A stretch of 64,000 nt of DNA from UBA7803 sp041690675 (GCA_041690675.1 JAWLGU010000012.1:1-64000); one strand, 5' to 3'. Positions 10,544 to 18,370 are shown, counted from the stretch's first letter. Notes: a model not told the origin generated them from the letters alone. A program made the numbers and translations.

Positions 10544-12031
10544 ATGGGGACTCGCGCGGCAGCCGTGAGCCTGGTGCTGCTGGCCGCCGGCTGCGGTAAC
10601 GGCAGCGACGTCGCCATCGAGGCCACTGCCCGCAACGCGACGGATCCCGCAAGCCGCCAGGTCTACTTCGGCGATCTCCACGTCCACACCTCGTACTCCT
10701 TCGATGCGTTCATCTTCGGCACCCGGGCCACGCCGGACGACGTCTACCGCTTCGCCAAGGGCGAGCCCCTGCGCCATCCCGACGGCTCCGGGGTGCAGAT
10801 CGACCGGCCTCTGGACTTCTACGCCGTCACCGACCACGCCACGTTCCTCGGCAATCCGTCCGGCTGGATGGAAGGCCGAGGACGCACGGCCGGCCACGCG
10901 GTGGCGCGCGCCGTCGCCGCCGCATCCACTCCGGAGGAGCGTGCCGCCGCCTTTCGCGACATGGCGCCGTACCTGCTGCCGGGCGAGCACGCGGCCCTGC
11001 TCGACCGTGACCTGGTGCGTTCCGCCTGGCGGGATATTCAGCAGGCGGCCGAACGGCACGACGACCCTGGACGCTTCACCACCTTCATCGCCTACGAGTA
11101 CACCTCCGGCCCGGACCTCCAGAACCTGCATCGCAACGTGATCTTTCGCGGCGCCCAGGCGCCGGACCTGCCCTTCAGCCGGCTCGACTCCACGAATCCG
11201 GAGCGCCTGTGGGAGTGGATGGACGCCTTGCGCGACCGCGGCATCGACTCTCTGGCCATTCCTCACGCGGCCCATGGCTCGAACCGCCGGATGTCCGGCC
11301 TCGCGGTTGGGGCCGGGAGTCCCCCGGACGGCGGCTACGCCGACCGACGCAGGCGCAACGAGCCGCTGGTGGAGATGACCGGCGCAGGGCTCACCGGCGT
11401 CTGGGCCGACGACAACGACCGGGCCGCCATCTTCGATGCCCTTCGCCGCAGGGAGACCTTCGCCACCAGCGGCCCGCGAATCGTGGTGCGGCTGTTCGCG
11501 GGATTCGATCTTCCCACGGACCTGCACCACGCCAGCAATCCGGCGGACATCGGCTACGCCCGCGGGGTCCCCATGGGTGGGGATCTCACCCCCGCGCCGG
11601 GCACGCTTCGCTTCGTCGCCACGGCGTTGATGGATCCGCTGGGCGCGCCCTTGCAGCGGCTGCAGATGGTGAAGGGCTGGGTGGAAGACGGCGAACCTCG
11701 CGAGCGGGTATACGACGTCGCCTGCCCGGACGGTCAGGCGGTGGATGCCGACAGCCACCGGTGTCCCGACACCGGCGTGCGTATCGACGCCTCGAACTGC
11801 GGCGCGAGCACCGACAGCGGCGCCCGGCAGCTCGCCGCGACCTGGCAGGACCCGGACTTCGACCCGCATCGGGAGGCGTTCTACTACGTCCGGGTGCTGC
11901 AGAACCCGACCTGCCGCAGCACCACCCGGGACCCGCTGGGCGCCGGAGCGGCGCCCCGGGACGCGCTGCCCGAGACCGTTCAGGAGCGTGCCTGGTCGTC
12001 GCCCATCTGGTACCACGATCAGGGCGGATAG
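10544..12031 (+). CDS. DUF3604 domain lipoprotein (PHP-like)
   Basis: 495 aa. Lipoprotein signal with lipobox LAAGC (residues about 13-17). The body begins with RQVYFGDLHVHTSYSFDAF and continues DFYAVTDHATFLG, the metal-binding-like HxH and DH motifs of DUF3604, which is related to PHP phosphoesterase folds. The C-terminal RAWSSPIWY end is typical, so the protein looks complete although on the short side. GAGGGG lies upstream of the ATG. Enzymatic activity for the family is not established to my knowledge; a periplasmic metal-dependent hydrolase is the likeliest inference. Confidence 0.88.
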   Translation: MGTRAAAVSLVLLAAGCGNGSDVAIEATARNATDPASRQVYFGDLHVHTSYSFDAFIFGTRATPDDVYRFAKGEPLRHPDGSGVQIDRPLDFYAVTDHATFLGNPSGWMEGRGRTAGHAVARAVAAASTPEERAAAFRDMAPYLLPGEHAALLDRDLVRSAWRDIQQAAERHDDPGRFTTFIAYEYTSGPDLQNLHRNVIFRGAQAPDLPFSRLDSTNPERLWEWMDALRDRGIDSLAIPHAAHGSNRRMSGLAVGAGSPPDGGYADRRRRNEPLVEMTGAGLTGVWADDNDRAAIFDALRRRETFATSGPRIVVRLFAGFDLPTDLHHASNPADIGYARGVPMGGDLTPAPGTLRFVATALMDPLGAPLQRLQMVKGWVEDGEPRERVYDVACPDGQAVDADSHRCPDTGVRIDASNCGASTDSGARQLAATWQDPDFDPHREAFYYVRVLQNPTCRSTTRDPLGAGAAPRDALPETVQERAWSSPIWYHDQGG

Positions 12032-12098
12032 GCGGTCACGACGAATCGGCGAGGTTGTGATAGCGTGTGCCCGTCTCCGCTCGAGCGAGGAGGCCGCC

Positions 12099-12419
12099 GT
12101 GTCCATGCTGCAGAAACAGTTCGACGAGCTGGGCGAAGACGTCACCCGGCTCATCGGCCTGCTGGAAGAGTCGCAGGATCCCTTCTGGATTCCGTACCTG
12201 AAGCGCGGGCTCGCCCATGTTCGCCAGAACCGCCTCGCGGGCGCCACGTTCATTCTCGGCTGCTACGGCGGCGAGAACACCTTTTCCGACCTGGTCATCG
12301 GCCGTCGCTTCGAAGAGAGCGATCCCCTGCGCTTTCGCAACCTCAACTCGCGCTTGTCCGATCTGCGCACCCGCACCTTCGAGTCGGCCAACGCCATCAC
12401 GTCGCGCCGCGCCTGGTGA
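12099..12419 (+). CDS. Small conserved-looking helical protein, unknown function
   Basis: 106 aa from GTG 12099 (an ATG two codons later is alternative). AGGAGG at 12087-12093 supports the GTG. The sequence is soluble and predicted helical (LQKQFDELGEDVTRLIGLL, then FWIPYLKRGLAHVRQNRLAG and RRFEESDPLRFRNLNSRL). No catalytic motif is visible and the family is unrecognised. It is embedded in a longer frame shadowing the DUF3604 gene; only the part after the ribosome binding site is likely translated. Confidence 0.6.
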   Translation: MSMLQKQFDELGEDVTRLIGLLEESQDPFWIPYLKRGLAHVRQNRLAGATFILGCYGGENTFSDLVIGRRFEESDPLRFRNLNSRLSDLRTRTFESANAITSRRAW

Positions 12420-12492
12420 TTGCCCATCGTCAAGGAAGCGCGCGGGCCCGAATGATTATGGTGGCGCGTGGACCAGCGAAGGGGATGGGACG

Positions 12493-12801
12493 GTGTTCAA
12501 ACGACGACGCAAGCAGCCCGAGGTGAGCTCGCTGACCCACCTGTTCCATGGCATTGCCGTGGAACCGGGAGCGCACGCCTGCCCGGCTGCCCGGCGCATC
12601 GCCGGCATCCGCTACCTGAGCGACGAGGCGCCGCGCCTGCCGTTGGAAGCGTGTAACCGCCTGGACGGCTGCCGATGCGTCTATCGCCACTTCTCCGACC
12701 GGCGCACCGACGTCCGGCGCGATACCGACATGGGGCTGCCGCCCCGGCCCGTGCGCCACGAGCAGCGCGCCAGCGCCGGGCGGCGAATCACCGACTACTG
12801 A
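12493..12801 (+). CDS. Small cysteine-containing basic protein, unknown function
   Basis: 102 aa starting at GTG 12493, with a purine-rich AGGGGAT upstream. It contains C-x-A segments AHACPAARR and then LEACNRLDGCRCVYRHFSDRR, a Cys-rich core followed by the basic DRRTDVRRDTDMG tail. Short proteins with a C-x-C-x-Y-x-H-F-x-DRR motif are widespread in gammaproteobacteria, but I know of no assigned role. Its 3' end overlaps the convergent GFA-family gene by 7 bp. Confidence 0.65.
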   Translation: MFKRRRKQPEVSSLTHLFHGIAVEPGAHACPAARRIAGIRYLSDEAPRLPLEACNRLDGCRCVYRHFSDRRTDVRRDTDMGLPPRPVRHEQRASAGRRITDY

Positions 12802-13274
12802 GCACGCTCCGACGCCACGCCGTCGGCGGCCTTGGACCGGGAGCCCGGCGGGTTCTTCCGGAACCGCAGCGCGAAGCGGTGCTTGCGATGCCACGGCTGG
12901 GCCTCGCTGATCCAGGCCTGCACCCGCGGCTTGAATCGCGACGGGTCGTCCAGCGCCCCCACCTTCACGGAGCAGACGTCCGGGGTCGTCTCGGAGTAGG
13001 CGTAGAGGTGGGTGCCGCAGGTGCTGCAGAAGACGCGGGTCACCAGGTTGCCGGCTTCCGAGAGCGTGGCGAACTCCGCAGGCCGCCCCTTGGTCACCCG
13101 GAACTGATCCCTCGGCACCCCCACGGCGTAGGCGGGCCCGCCTCCCGACGCGTACTGACAGGCGCGACAGAAGCAGGCGCCCTTGAAGGTGGTGGGCTCG
13201 TAGAACCCGAAACGCACCTCACCGCAGGCGCAACCTCCGGTGACCTTGACGCGCTCGTCCGCGACTCCTGCCAT
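12795..13274 (-). CDS. GFA family protein (Gfa-like zinc fold)
   Basis: 159 aa. The zinc-binding cysteine motifs of the GFA/Mss4-like fold are in order: GGCACGEVRF (C-x-C), ACFCRACQYASGG (C-x-C-x2-C) and FCSTCGTHLY (C-x2-C). Family members are often annotated as glutathione-dependent formaldehyde-activating enzymes, but most have unknown substrates. The ATG at 13274 with GGAGG upstream is preferred to a longer frame starting at 13319. It lies downstream of the UGSC selenoprotein gene on the same strand, about 58 bases away, so it may be in the same transcription unit. Confidence 0.88.
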   Translation of the reverse strand: MAGVADERVKVTGGCACGEVRFGFYEPTTFKGACFCRACQYASGGGPAYAVGVPRDQFRVTKGRPAEFATLSEAGNLVTRVFCSTCGTHLYAYSETTPDVCSVKVGALDDPSRFKPRVQAWISEAQPWHRKHRFALRFRKNPPGSRSKAADGVASERAQ

Positions 13275-13332
13275 GGTCGCCTCCGCGTGGCTCAGGAAAA
13301 GGACTCGTAATTCTGCCACTCCCCCGGGCCGG

Positions 13333-13869
13333 TCACCACGCCGGCTGCCCGCGGTCGGTCAGCGCGTCGATGACGACGTCCACCACGCCGTCCGCCTTGG
13401 CCTGCATTTCCTCGTCGGTGGCGTCCTGGATGGGGTGCGGCACGAACACGCGCCGAGCCTCCACCATGCCCAGTGCCCGGGCCTGGGTCTCCGCCGCATC
13501 CACGAACTCGCTGGAGGCGATGGACACCGCCGGCTTGCCCTGAATCTCGAACCATACCGTGTCATGCAAACTGCACGTGGTACAGGAGCCTCAGTCGGCG
13601 AGCGCCTCGATGACGAAGTCGCTCTCCTCGGCGATCTGCCGGCGCAGCGCCTCGGGTGCGGGCTTGGTGAATGTGGGCTTCGCGTAGCGCCGGATGACGA
13701 TGCCCGGCGCCCGTTCGGCCAGCCGGCGCTCCAGCCGGTCGAGCAGCACGCTGCCTCGGGGCTTCGAGATGTCCAGCAGCGCCACGGTGCCCGTGAGCTG
13801 CGCCGGGCGCGGCGCCGGCCGTCGCGCCACCGGCACCCGCTCGTCCGTAGGGTCCAGAATGATGGTCAT
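13333..13869 (-). CDS. UGSC family selenoprotein (in-frame TGA = Sec93)
   Basis: 178 aa if TGA at 13593-13591 is read as selenocysteine. The 92 codons before it (MTIILDPTDER to VIEALAD) and the 85 residues after it (GSCTTCSLHDTVWFEIQ onward) are in the same frame, giving D-U-G-S-C-T-T-C. The U-G-S-C motif followed by S-x-HD and GKPAVSI is the hallmark of the UGSC (seleno)protein family; other members have Cys at this position. Stopping at the TGA would cut off the conserved half. A hairpin close behind the TGA fits a bacterial SECIS. The start ATG overlaps the stop of the upstream thioredoxin-like gene (ATGA), indicating coupling. The biochemical role is unknown; a selenol/thiol redox function is inferred. 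Confidence 0.9.
13555..13582 (-). promoter_or_regulatory. Candidate bacterial SECIS hairpin of the UGSC gene
   Basis: On the minus strand, 19 nt after the TGA, GTGCA (13576-13572) pairs with TGCAT (13568-13564; one G-U pair) around a three-base loop GTT. Below it TACC (13582-13579) pairs with GGTA (13558-13555) across an internal loop. The G as first loop base and the short TGA-to-loop distance agree with features described for bacterial SECIS elements that recruit SelB. Folding was done by eye. Confidence 0.72.
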
Positions 13870-15446
13870 GGGTCAACCTCCTCGATCTTCCTCGAGACCG
13901 GCTGCGAGCCGATCTCTCCCGTGGCCCAGCCGTGGAAGGCGCCGGAGAACTTCCCGGCGTCCGCTCCAGCCACCACGATGTGAATGTCGCCGTCGCGGCG
14001 GAACTTGGGCAGCCGGCGCTCCAGCTCGTCGTCACTCATGCGCTCCGCCGCGGCTCGGCGGAAACCGGACCCGGAGCGCTCGTCCTCGACCAGCTCGCGA
14101 ATGGGGCGGCTGGTGATCTCCTGTATGCGGCGGCGAATTTCCGCCTTGCCCCAGCCGTCCCGGGCCAGCGTGTCCACGTGCTCCGGGCACACCACCACCA
14201 GCGCATCGGTGGCGAAATGCATCTTTGGATTGAACGCCGCGTCGAGGCACAGGCCGAACGTGCCCGCGAGCTGGCTCGCGGTGCGGGATTCCTGGTCCAC
14301 CATCTGCACCGGACCGCTGGTCATGGCCAGCGCCGTGACCACCGAGTCCGAGCGGGCGAAGCCCCGCTCAACGTGCAGCGGCTCCCAGGGGCTGCGTTCC
14401 TCCCACTCCGCGAAGCACATGGTGAATTTCATGGGATTGCCCAGGGTGGAACGTTCCGTGCCGCCGGGCCGGGCTCCCCCCACGTTGCGAACGACGAGCC
14501 TCAGGGCGCGGCCGATGGTGGCATTGGCCCGGTTGCCCTGACCCAGCGCCCCCAGTCCCATGTTCATGCCGATGCGCTCGCGGATGGGGCCGTTCACCAC
14601 GAGCACCGGACTCGCGCCCATGGTGGTGGCCATCACACCATGGATGTTGAACTCGTCGGTGCACACCGCCTCCAGCGCGGCCAGCACGACCGGCAGGTAC
14701 TCCGCCCGGCAGCCTGCCATCACGGCGTTGATGGCCACCTTCTCGATGGTCGCCTCTCCCATGTTGGGCGGGATCAGCGCCACCACGTCCCGCGGATCGC
14801 GCCGCGTGCCGTCGAGCATGCGCAGCACCCGCTCGGGGGTGGGGGGCACCAGCGGCAGACCGTCCCCCAGGCCCTGATCGAACATGAACTCGTGCTCGTC
14901 GTCGCCGCTCGCGATCTCGATACGCCGCGCCCGCAGCGGGCTGTTCTCGGCCTCGGCCCGCAGCCGCTCGGCGATGAGCGGATCCACGGACAGGGACCCG
15001 CAGCCGGCCCGCCAGGCCGGCACCGCCTCCCAGTCCACGGCCGGGGCAGAAAGACCGAGTCGTGCCGACAAGGTCTCTGCCAGGCTCTGCCATTCACTGC
15101 GCACCAGACCCACCAGCACCTGTTCCGCCGCACCGTCGCTGCCGGTCAGCACGAGGGTCGGCACCGTCTCCACGTTCCAGGCGAACGACACCCGCAGATC
15201 GTCGTCGTCGAGGATCGGGAAGCTCGGTCCGTGCCGCGCGCGCAAGGCACGATTTCCCTCACGGGTCTGCCCCACCACGAGAAATGTCAGGTGCTGACCG
15301 AAGGCGCGGTGCAAGGCATCCAGCACCGGCATCACCTCGTTGCAGGTCGGGCAGTCTTCCTTCACGAAACAGACGAGGGCCGGTTGGTCGCCCGTGAAGC
15401 CGTGGGGCGAGCCGGAATGGTCTGGAAGGATGAATGGCGTGATCAT
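13866..15446 (-). CDS. Thioredoxin-like protein with large C-terminal domain, partner of UGSC selenoprotein
   Basis: 526 aa. Residues about 1-130 look like a thioredoxin/TlpA-type fold: VCFVKEDCPTCNEVMPVLDAL has a CPTC redox motif at residues 32-35, and a cis-Pro is seen in NVETVPTLVL. The remaining 380 residues form a separate domain that I cannot name, with conserved-looking GDGLPLVPPTPERV, FNIHGVMATTMGASPVLVVNGP and GALGQGNRANATIGRALRL. The ATG 15446 has GGAG at good spacing. Its stop overlaps the start of the UGSC selenoprotein gene, so the two are translated together. A role in thiol or selenol redox chemistry with the selenoprotein is inferred. Confidence 0.78.
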   Translation of the reverse strand: MITPFILPDHSGSPHGFTGDQPALVCFVKEDCPTCNEVMPVLDALHRAFGQHLTFLVVGQTREGNRALRARHGPSFPILDDDDLRVSFAWNVETVPTLVLTGSDGAAEQVLVGLVRSEWQSLAETLSARLGLSAPAVDWEAVPAWRAGCGSLSVDPLIAERLRAEAENSPLRARRIEIASGDDEHEFMFDQGLGDGLPLVPPTPERVLRMLDGTRRDPRDVVALIPPNMGEATIEKVAINAVMAGCRAEYLPVVLAALEAVCTDEFNIHGVMATTMGASPVLVVNGPIRERIGMNMGLGALGQGNRANATIGRALRLVVRNVGGARPGGTERSTLGNPMKFTMCFAEWEERSPWEPLHVERGFARSDSVVTALAMTSGPVQMVDQESRTASQLAGTFGLCLDAAFNPKMHFATDALVVVCPEHVDTLARDGWGKAEIRRRIQEITSRPIRELVEDERSGSGFRRAAAERMSDDELERRLPKFRRDGDIHIVVAGADAGKFSGAFHGWATGEIGSQPVSRKIEEVDP

Positions 15447-15455
15447 TGGGTCTCC

Positions 15456-15560
15456 GGTTCGCTGTCCGCTTTCCGCTATCCGCCGTCCGCTGGAGACACA
15501 TCGCCAGCGTTCGTCGCGAGGCTCCTGCGGATAGCGGACAGCCGAAAGCGGATAGCGAAC
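15456..15560. repeat. Imperfect inverted repeat upstream of the thioredoxin/UGSC operon
   Basis: The left arm (15456-15483, beginning GGTTCGCTGTCCGCTTTCC) and right arm (15527-15560, ending AAGCGGATAGCGAAC) are near-complementary, both built from the words CGCTATCCGC and GCTGTCCGC. The arms are separated by about 43 bases. The region fills the space between two divergently-ended minus-strand genes. It resembles a short REP/MITE-like intergenic repeat. Confidence 0.65.
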
Positions 15561-15561
15561 A

Positions 15562-16326
15562 TCATTGAAGCTGCCTCACCATTCTCTTCAACGCAAAATG
15601 CCGATAGCTGTCCAACGCCAGCGCCTCCACCTCGTCCCACATCACACCGTCCTCGGCATCCAGGGAGATCCAGCCGTTGTGGCCGAGGTACGCGGGCACC
15701 CGAAAGCGGGGATCCAGCGTGAGCCGCGTCTGGGCCTCCGCTCCCACCCAGAAATGCAACTCCAGCCGGCGCCGGTAGCGGCTCGCGGTGCAGAAGGTCT
15801 TCTTCCCGGCGCGCCAGGCGGGATTTCCGAACTGGGCGACCTCCGTGACCTCCGGCAGCGCCAGGCAGAAGGATCGCAGCCGGTCGACGATCTCCCGGGC
15901 CCGGGGTGCCGACAGGGGGTCGAACTCTTCCGGGTCCAGGCCTTCGGTGGGCGGCTCCACGTCCGCGGCCGGACCCATGCGCGCCGCCAGAGCCGGGGGA
16001 GCCACATGGGCGTACGCTTCCCGCACCAGCACGTTGATGCGCCCCCAGTCCAGCCCTTTGCCCAGCTCCACGCCCAGCCAGCCGCGGGGGCCCACGTACG
16101 GCGGCACGAAGAAGTTATCGGGCTCCGCGTCAACGTACAGTTGCTGCGCCCCCGGCGGCACGTTGAGCCAGAGCGCGATGCGGCCATCGCCGTGGTGGTT
16201 GACCGCGTAGGTAGCAAAGCTGCGCTTGCCCACCCGGAAATCCGGCGAGCCGTGGGACAACACCTCCTGCGCCTCCGGTAACCCGAGGCACATCTCCCGC
16301 ACGGCGTCGCCGATATTGTTCCCCAT
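15562..16326 (-). CDS. Tandem MmcQ/YjbR-like protein
   Basis: 254 aa. Two related halves can be seen. The first (about residues 1-115) has CLGLPEAQEVLSHGSPDFRVGKRSF and YVGPRGWLGVELGKGLDW. The second (about 140-250) has CLALPEVTEVAQFGNPAWRAGKKTF and YLGHNGWISLDAEDGVMW. Both match the MmcQ/YjbR fold (LPE..E, G.P.F/W..GKK.F, GW..). Single-domain members are about 115-120 aa, so this is an internal duplication. Sometimes labelled DNA-binding, but the molecular function is unproven. Start ATG 16326 is preferred to TTG 16332. It lies between the two selenoprotein genes and converges on neither. Confidence 0.85.
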   Translation of the reverse strand: MGNNIGDAVREMCLGLPEAQEVLSHGSPDFRVGKRSFATYAVNHHGDGRIALWLNVPPGAQQLYVDAEPDNFFVPPYVGPRGWLGVELGKGLDWGRINVLVREAYAHVAPPALAARMGPAADVEPPTEGLDPEEFDPLSAPRAREIVDRLRSFCLALPEVTEVAQFGNPAWRAGKKTFCTASRYRRRLELHFWVGAEAQTRLTLDPRFRVPAYLGHNGWISLDAEDGVMWDEVEALALDSYRHFALKRMVRQLQ

Positions 16327-16344
16327 TTCCAACTCTTGGCTATC

Positions 16345-16429
16345 AGCGATCAGCGGTCGGCAGGAACGTCACCGCCAGAGATCGGCGTAACGCCTCCGGC
16401 CGATCGCCGAAAGCTGAGGGCTGATCGCT
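16345..16429. repeat. Inverted repeat upstream of the redoxin selenoprotein gene
   Basis: Perfect 10-bp arms AGCGATCAGC (16345-16354) and GCTGATCGCT (16420-16429), with further partial complementarity inward (GGTCGGC versus GGCCGATC). It lies in the divergent intergenic region between the MmcQ-like gene and the selenoprotein gene, similar in style to the repeat at 15456-15560. Confidence 0.6.
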
Positions 16430-16512
16430 TCCAGCAACTCTACCCCCACTCCGCCCTGGCCTCCAACCCCGTTCGGGTGTACGTTGCTGGTGAACGGGAA
16501 GCGGAGGCGCCC

Positions 16513-17610
16513 ATGATTCTCGACACTCTCGAGCTCGCGCGCGATGAATTCGAATCGGCCACCGGCTGGCGGCTGAAACCCGAAGGCGCCTGCAAAGGCG
16601 ACATCTGCATACCGCTGGACCCCCCTCTCGGCGACCCGTTGCACGCGCCCGAGCTGGCCCGGCAGATGGGTCTGCCCCTGGTGGGCGAGCCGGAGCTGGG
16701 CGTGTGGGCTCTGGGTCCCGAGGCCGTGGGCGGCCGGGCGCTGACCACCGCCGAGGCACCGGACCTGCGGCTGCCGGACCTCGACGGCCGGGAGTTCCGC
16801 CTGTCGAACCTGTGCGGTCAGAAGGTGCTGATCTACGCCTGGGCCCCGTACTGAGGCTGTTCATCCGACCTGCCCGTGTGGCAGGCACTCCGGCAAGAGC
16901 TGCACCCGAAGGGATTCGAGCTGGTGACCGTGGGGCTCGATGCCCTCGGCGCCGACGGCTGCCGGCCATTCATCGAGGCTGCGCATCCGGAGCATCCCGC
17001 TCTGGTGGATGCCCATCATGTGCTGGCCGAGCTTTTCGGCATCACCAACATCCCTCAGAGCGTGTGGATCGACGAGGGCGGCATCATCGTCCGGCCGCCC
17101 GAGACCGCACCCGCGCCGCCGGGCCCGCCCAGGGCGCCGGCGCTCGATCCCGCCGCGCAGATTCCCCAGCGGTTCCGCGAGATCATGGGCGAAGCCGCGC
17201 GAATTCGTCAGGACGCGGACGCGTACCACCGGGCGCTTCGTGACTGGGTGGCGAAGGGCGCTGCCAGCCGCTACGCCCTGTCCCCGGCCGAGGTCATCGC
17301 CCGCTCCCGCCCCCGTGACGCCGACATCGCCCGTGGCCACGCGCACTTCGAGCTCGCTTGCGAGCTGCAGCGCCGTGGCGAGCACGAGGCGGCCGTGCGG
17401 CATTTCCGTGAGGCGCACGCGCTGGTGCCGGACAGCTGGACCTTCCGCCGGCAGGCCTGGTCCCTGGAGCCGTCCGTCGACGGGCCCCTGGCCCGGTTCT
17501 GGCAGGGCCCGCCACCGGATCGCCCGGAGCAGTGGCCCTACGAGGGTGACTGGCTGACCGACGTGCGCGAGGTAGGCGCGGAGAACTACTACGAGCCCTG
17601 GGAGCCCTGA
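16513..17610 (+). CDS. Redoxin-domain selenoprotein (in-frame TGA = Sec114, U-G-C active site)
   Basis: 365 aa if TGA at 16852-16854 is read as selenocysteine. The N-terminal module has TGWRLKPEGACKGDICIPL (C27, C32). The thioredoxin-like domain follows: LPDLDGREFRLSNLCGQKVLIYAWAPY, then U114-G115-C116, then SSDLPVWQALRQEL, with a cis-Pro in ITNIPQSVWID. The U sits where thioredoxin-fold proteins carry the nucleophilic Cys of the active site. A TPR-like helical segment (about 285-320) and a Trp-rich tail end the protein. The start ATG 16513 has GGAGG at 16503-16507. The frame stays open 252 codons beyond the TGA. The family is known as redoxin-domain (seleno)proteins; the substrate is unknown. 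Not obviously exported. Confidence 0.92.
16869..16885 (+). promoter_or_regulatory. Candidate bacterial SECIS hairpin of the redoxin selenoprotein gene
   Basis: A perfect 6-bp stem, CCTGCC (16869-16874) with GGCAGG (16880-16885), closes a five-base loop CGTGT. The loop begins 20 nt after the TGA and has G at its second position, as expected for a bacterial SECIS element. CCG and CGG segments outside the stem may extend it. Confidence 0.78.
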
Positions 17611-17656
17611 GCCGTCATCTCCTCCAGGGCCCGCAGGATGAGCCCCGCGGTAAGCG

Positions 17657-18127
17657 TTAAGCAGGCTGCCCGAAGTGGCCTTTGCGGGCGTCCTTCATGA
17701 GCTCGCGGAAGTCTTCGCCCCTGATCGCCACCAGGGCCGCCCGATCACCGCCCTCGGCGTAGATCCGCTCCTGATCCAGCAGCGAATCGTCCACCAGCAC
17801 GTCGAGCCCGTAGGCCTGGCCGAAGGGTGGCACGGAGCCCTCGTCGCAGTCGGCAAAAACATGGGTGAGGCCTTCCTCGGTGGCCAGCGCGTAGGTGTCG
17901 CCTAGCTGCCTCCGCAGTTCCCCGAGGTGCACCTGATCGGTCGCCGGCAGCACCACGACCGCATAGTGGTCCTCGTCCTGCACCACCACCGACTTGGCCA
18001 GCCGCGCTCCCGGCACGTGGGCCGCCTGAGCCCGCTCGGAGCTGGTGCCCGCCGGCGCGTGGGGAACGATGTCGAACTGCACGCCGTGCTGCTCCAGGAA
18101 GGTACGAACCGTGGGAGCGATGGACAT
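17657..18127 (-). CDS. YbaK/EbsC family aminoacyl-tRNA deacylase-like protein
   Basis: 156 aa. Matches the YbaK/ProXp domain: FDIVPHAPAGTSSERAQAAHVPGARLAKSVVV includes the conserved Lys (AKSVV) of the deacylase site, and TDQVHLGELRRQLG and FADCDEGSVPPFG (the GxxPPFG segment) follow. Family members hydrolyse mischarged tRNA in the cytoplasm. Which tRNA this one edits cannot be told. It lies 12 bases downstream of the zinc-ribbon gene on the same strand, likely an operon. Confidence 0.9.
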   Translation of the reverse strand: MSIAPTVRTFLEQHGVQFDIVPHAPAGTSSERAQAAHVPGARLAKSVVVQDEDHYAVVVLPATDQVHLGELRRQLGDTYALATEEGLTHVFADCDEGSVPPFGQAYGLDVLVDDSLLDQERIYAEGGDRAALVAIRGEDFRELMKDARKGHFGQPA

Positions 18128-18139
18128 GGCTTTCCTCCG

Positions 18140-18370
18140 TCACACCCGGTCGACGAAGCCGCTGACACCCTTCGCCTGGGCACAGTGGGCGCAGCAGTAG
18201 ATGTCGGTCGCGGCCTGCAGGCCGTGGCCGAGCACGTGCGTATTGCAGTTGTTACATCGCGGCGCGAGCTTCTCCACCGCACACTCGAAGCAGTCGAAGA
18301 TGTGGCTTTCGCCGTCGACGTTGATGGTCAGAGCCCGGTCGTAGTCGTTGCCGCAGTTCTCGCACTTCAT
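18140..18370 (-). CDS. Small zinc-ribbon protein with four CxxC-type motifs
   Basis: 76 aa. Cysteines occur as KCENCGNDY, FDCFECAVE, PRCNNCNTH and YCCAHCAQA, enough for two zinc sites. GGAGGG six bases before the ATG at 18370 fixes the start; the longer frame upstream is not coding. No signal peptide, so cytoplasmic. Similar short zinc-ribbon proteins are common in proteobacteria without an assigned function; a metal-binding or nucleic-acid-binding role is possible. Confidence 0.82.
   Translation of the reverse strand: MKCENCGNDYDRALTINVDGESHIFDCFECAVEKLAPRCNNCNTHVLGHGLQAATDIYCCAHCAQAKGVSGFVDRV

Noticed and set aside
13591..13593. TGA as the real stop or a sequencing error in the UGSC gene
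   Set aside because: The frame continues with the exact conserved G-S-C and S-x-HD sequence, a G-loop hairpin follows at the right distance, and a second gene nearby shows the same pattern.
16852..16854. TGA as a true stop making a short protein and a separate gene from 16876
   Set aside because: The short protein would end in the middle of a thioredoxin domain just before its active site, and the downstream frame has no ribosome binding site.
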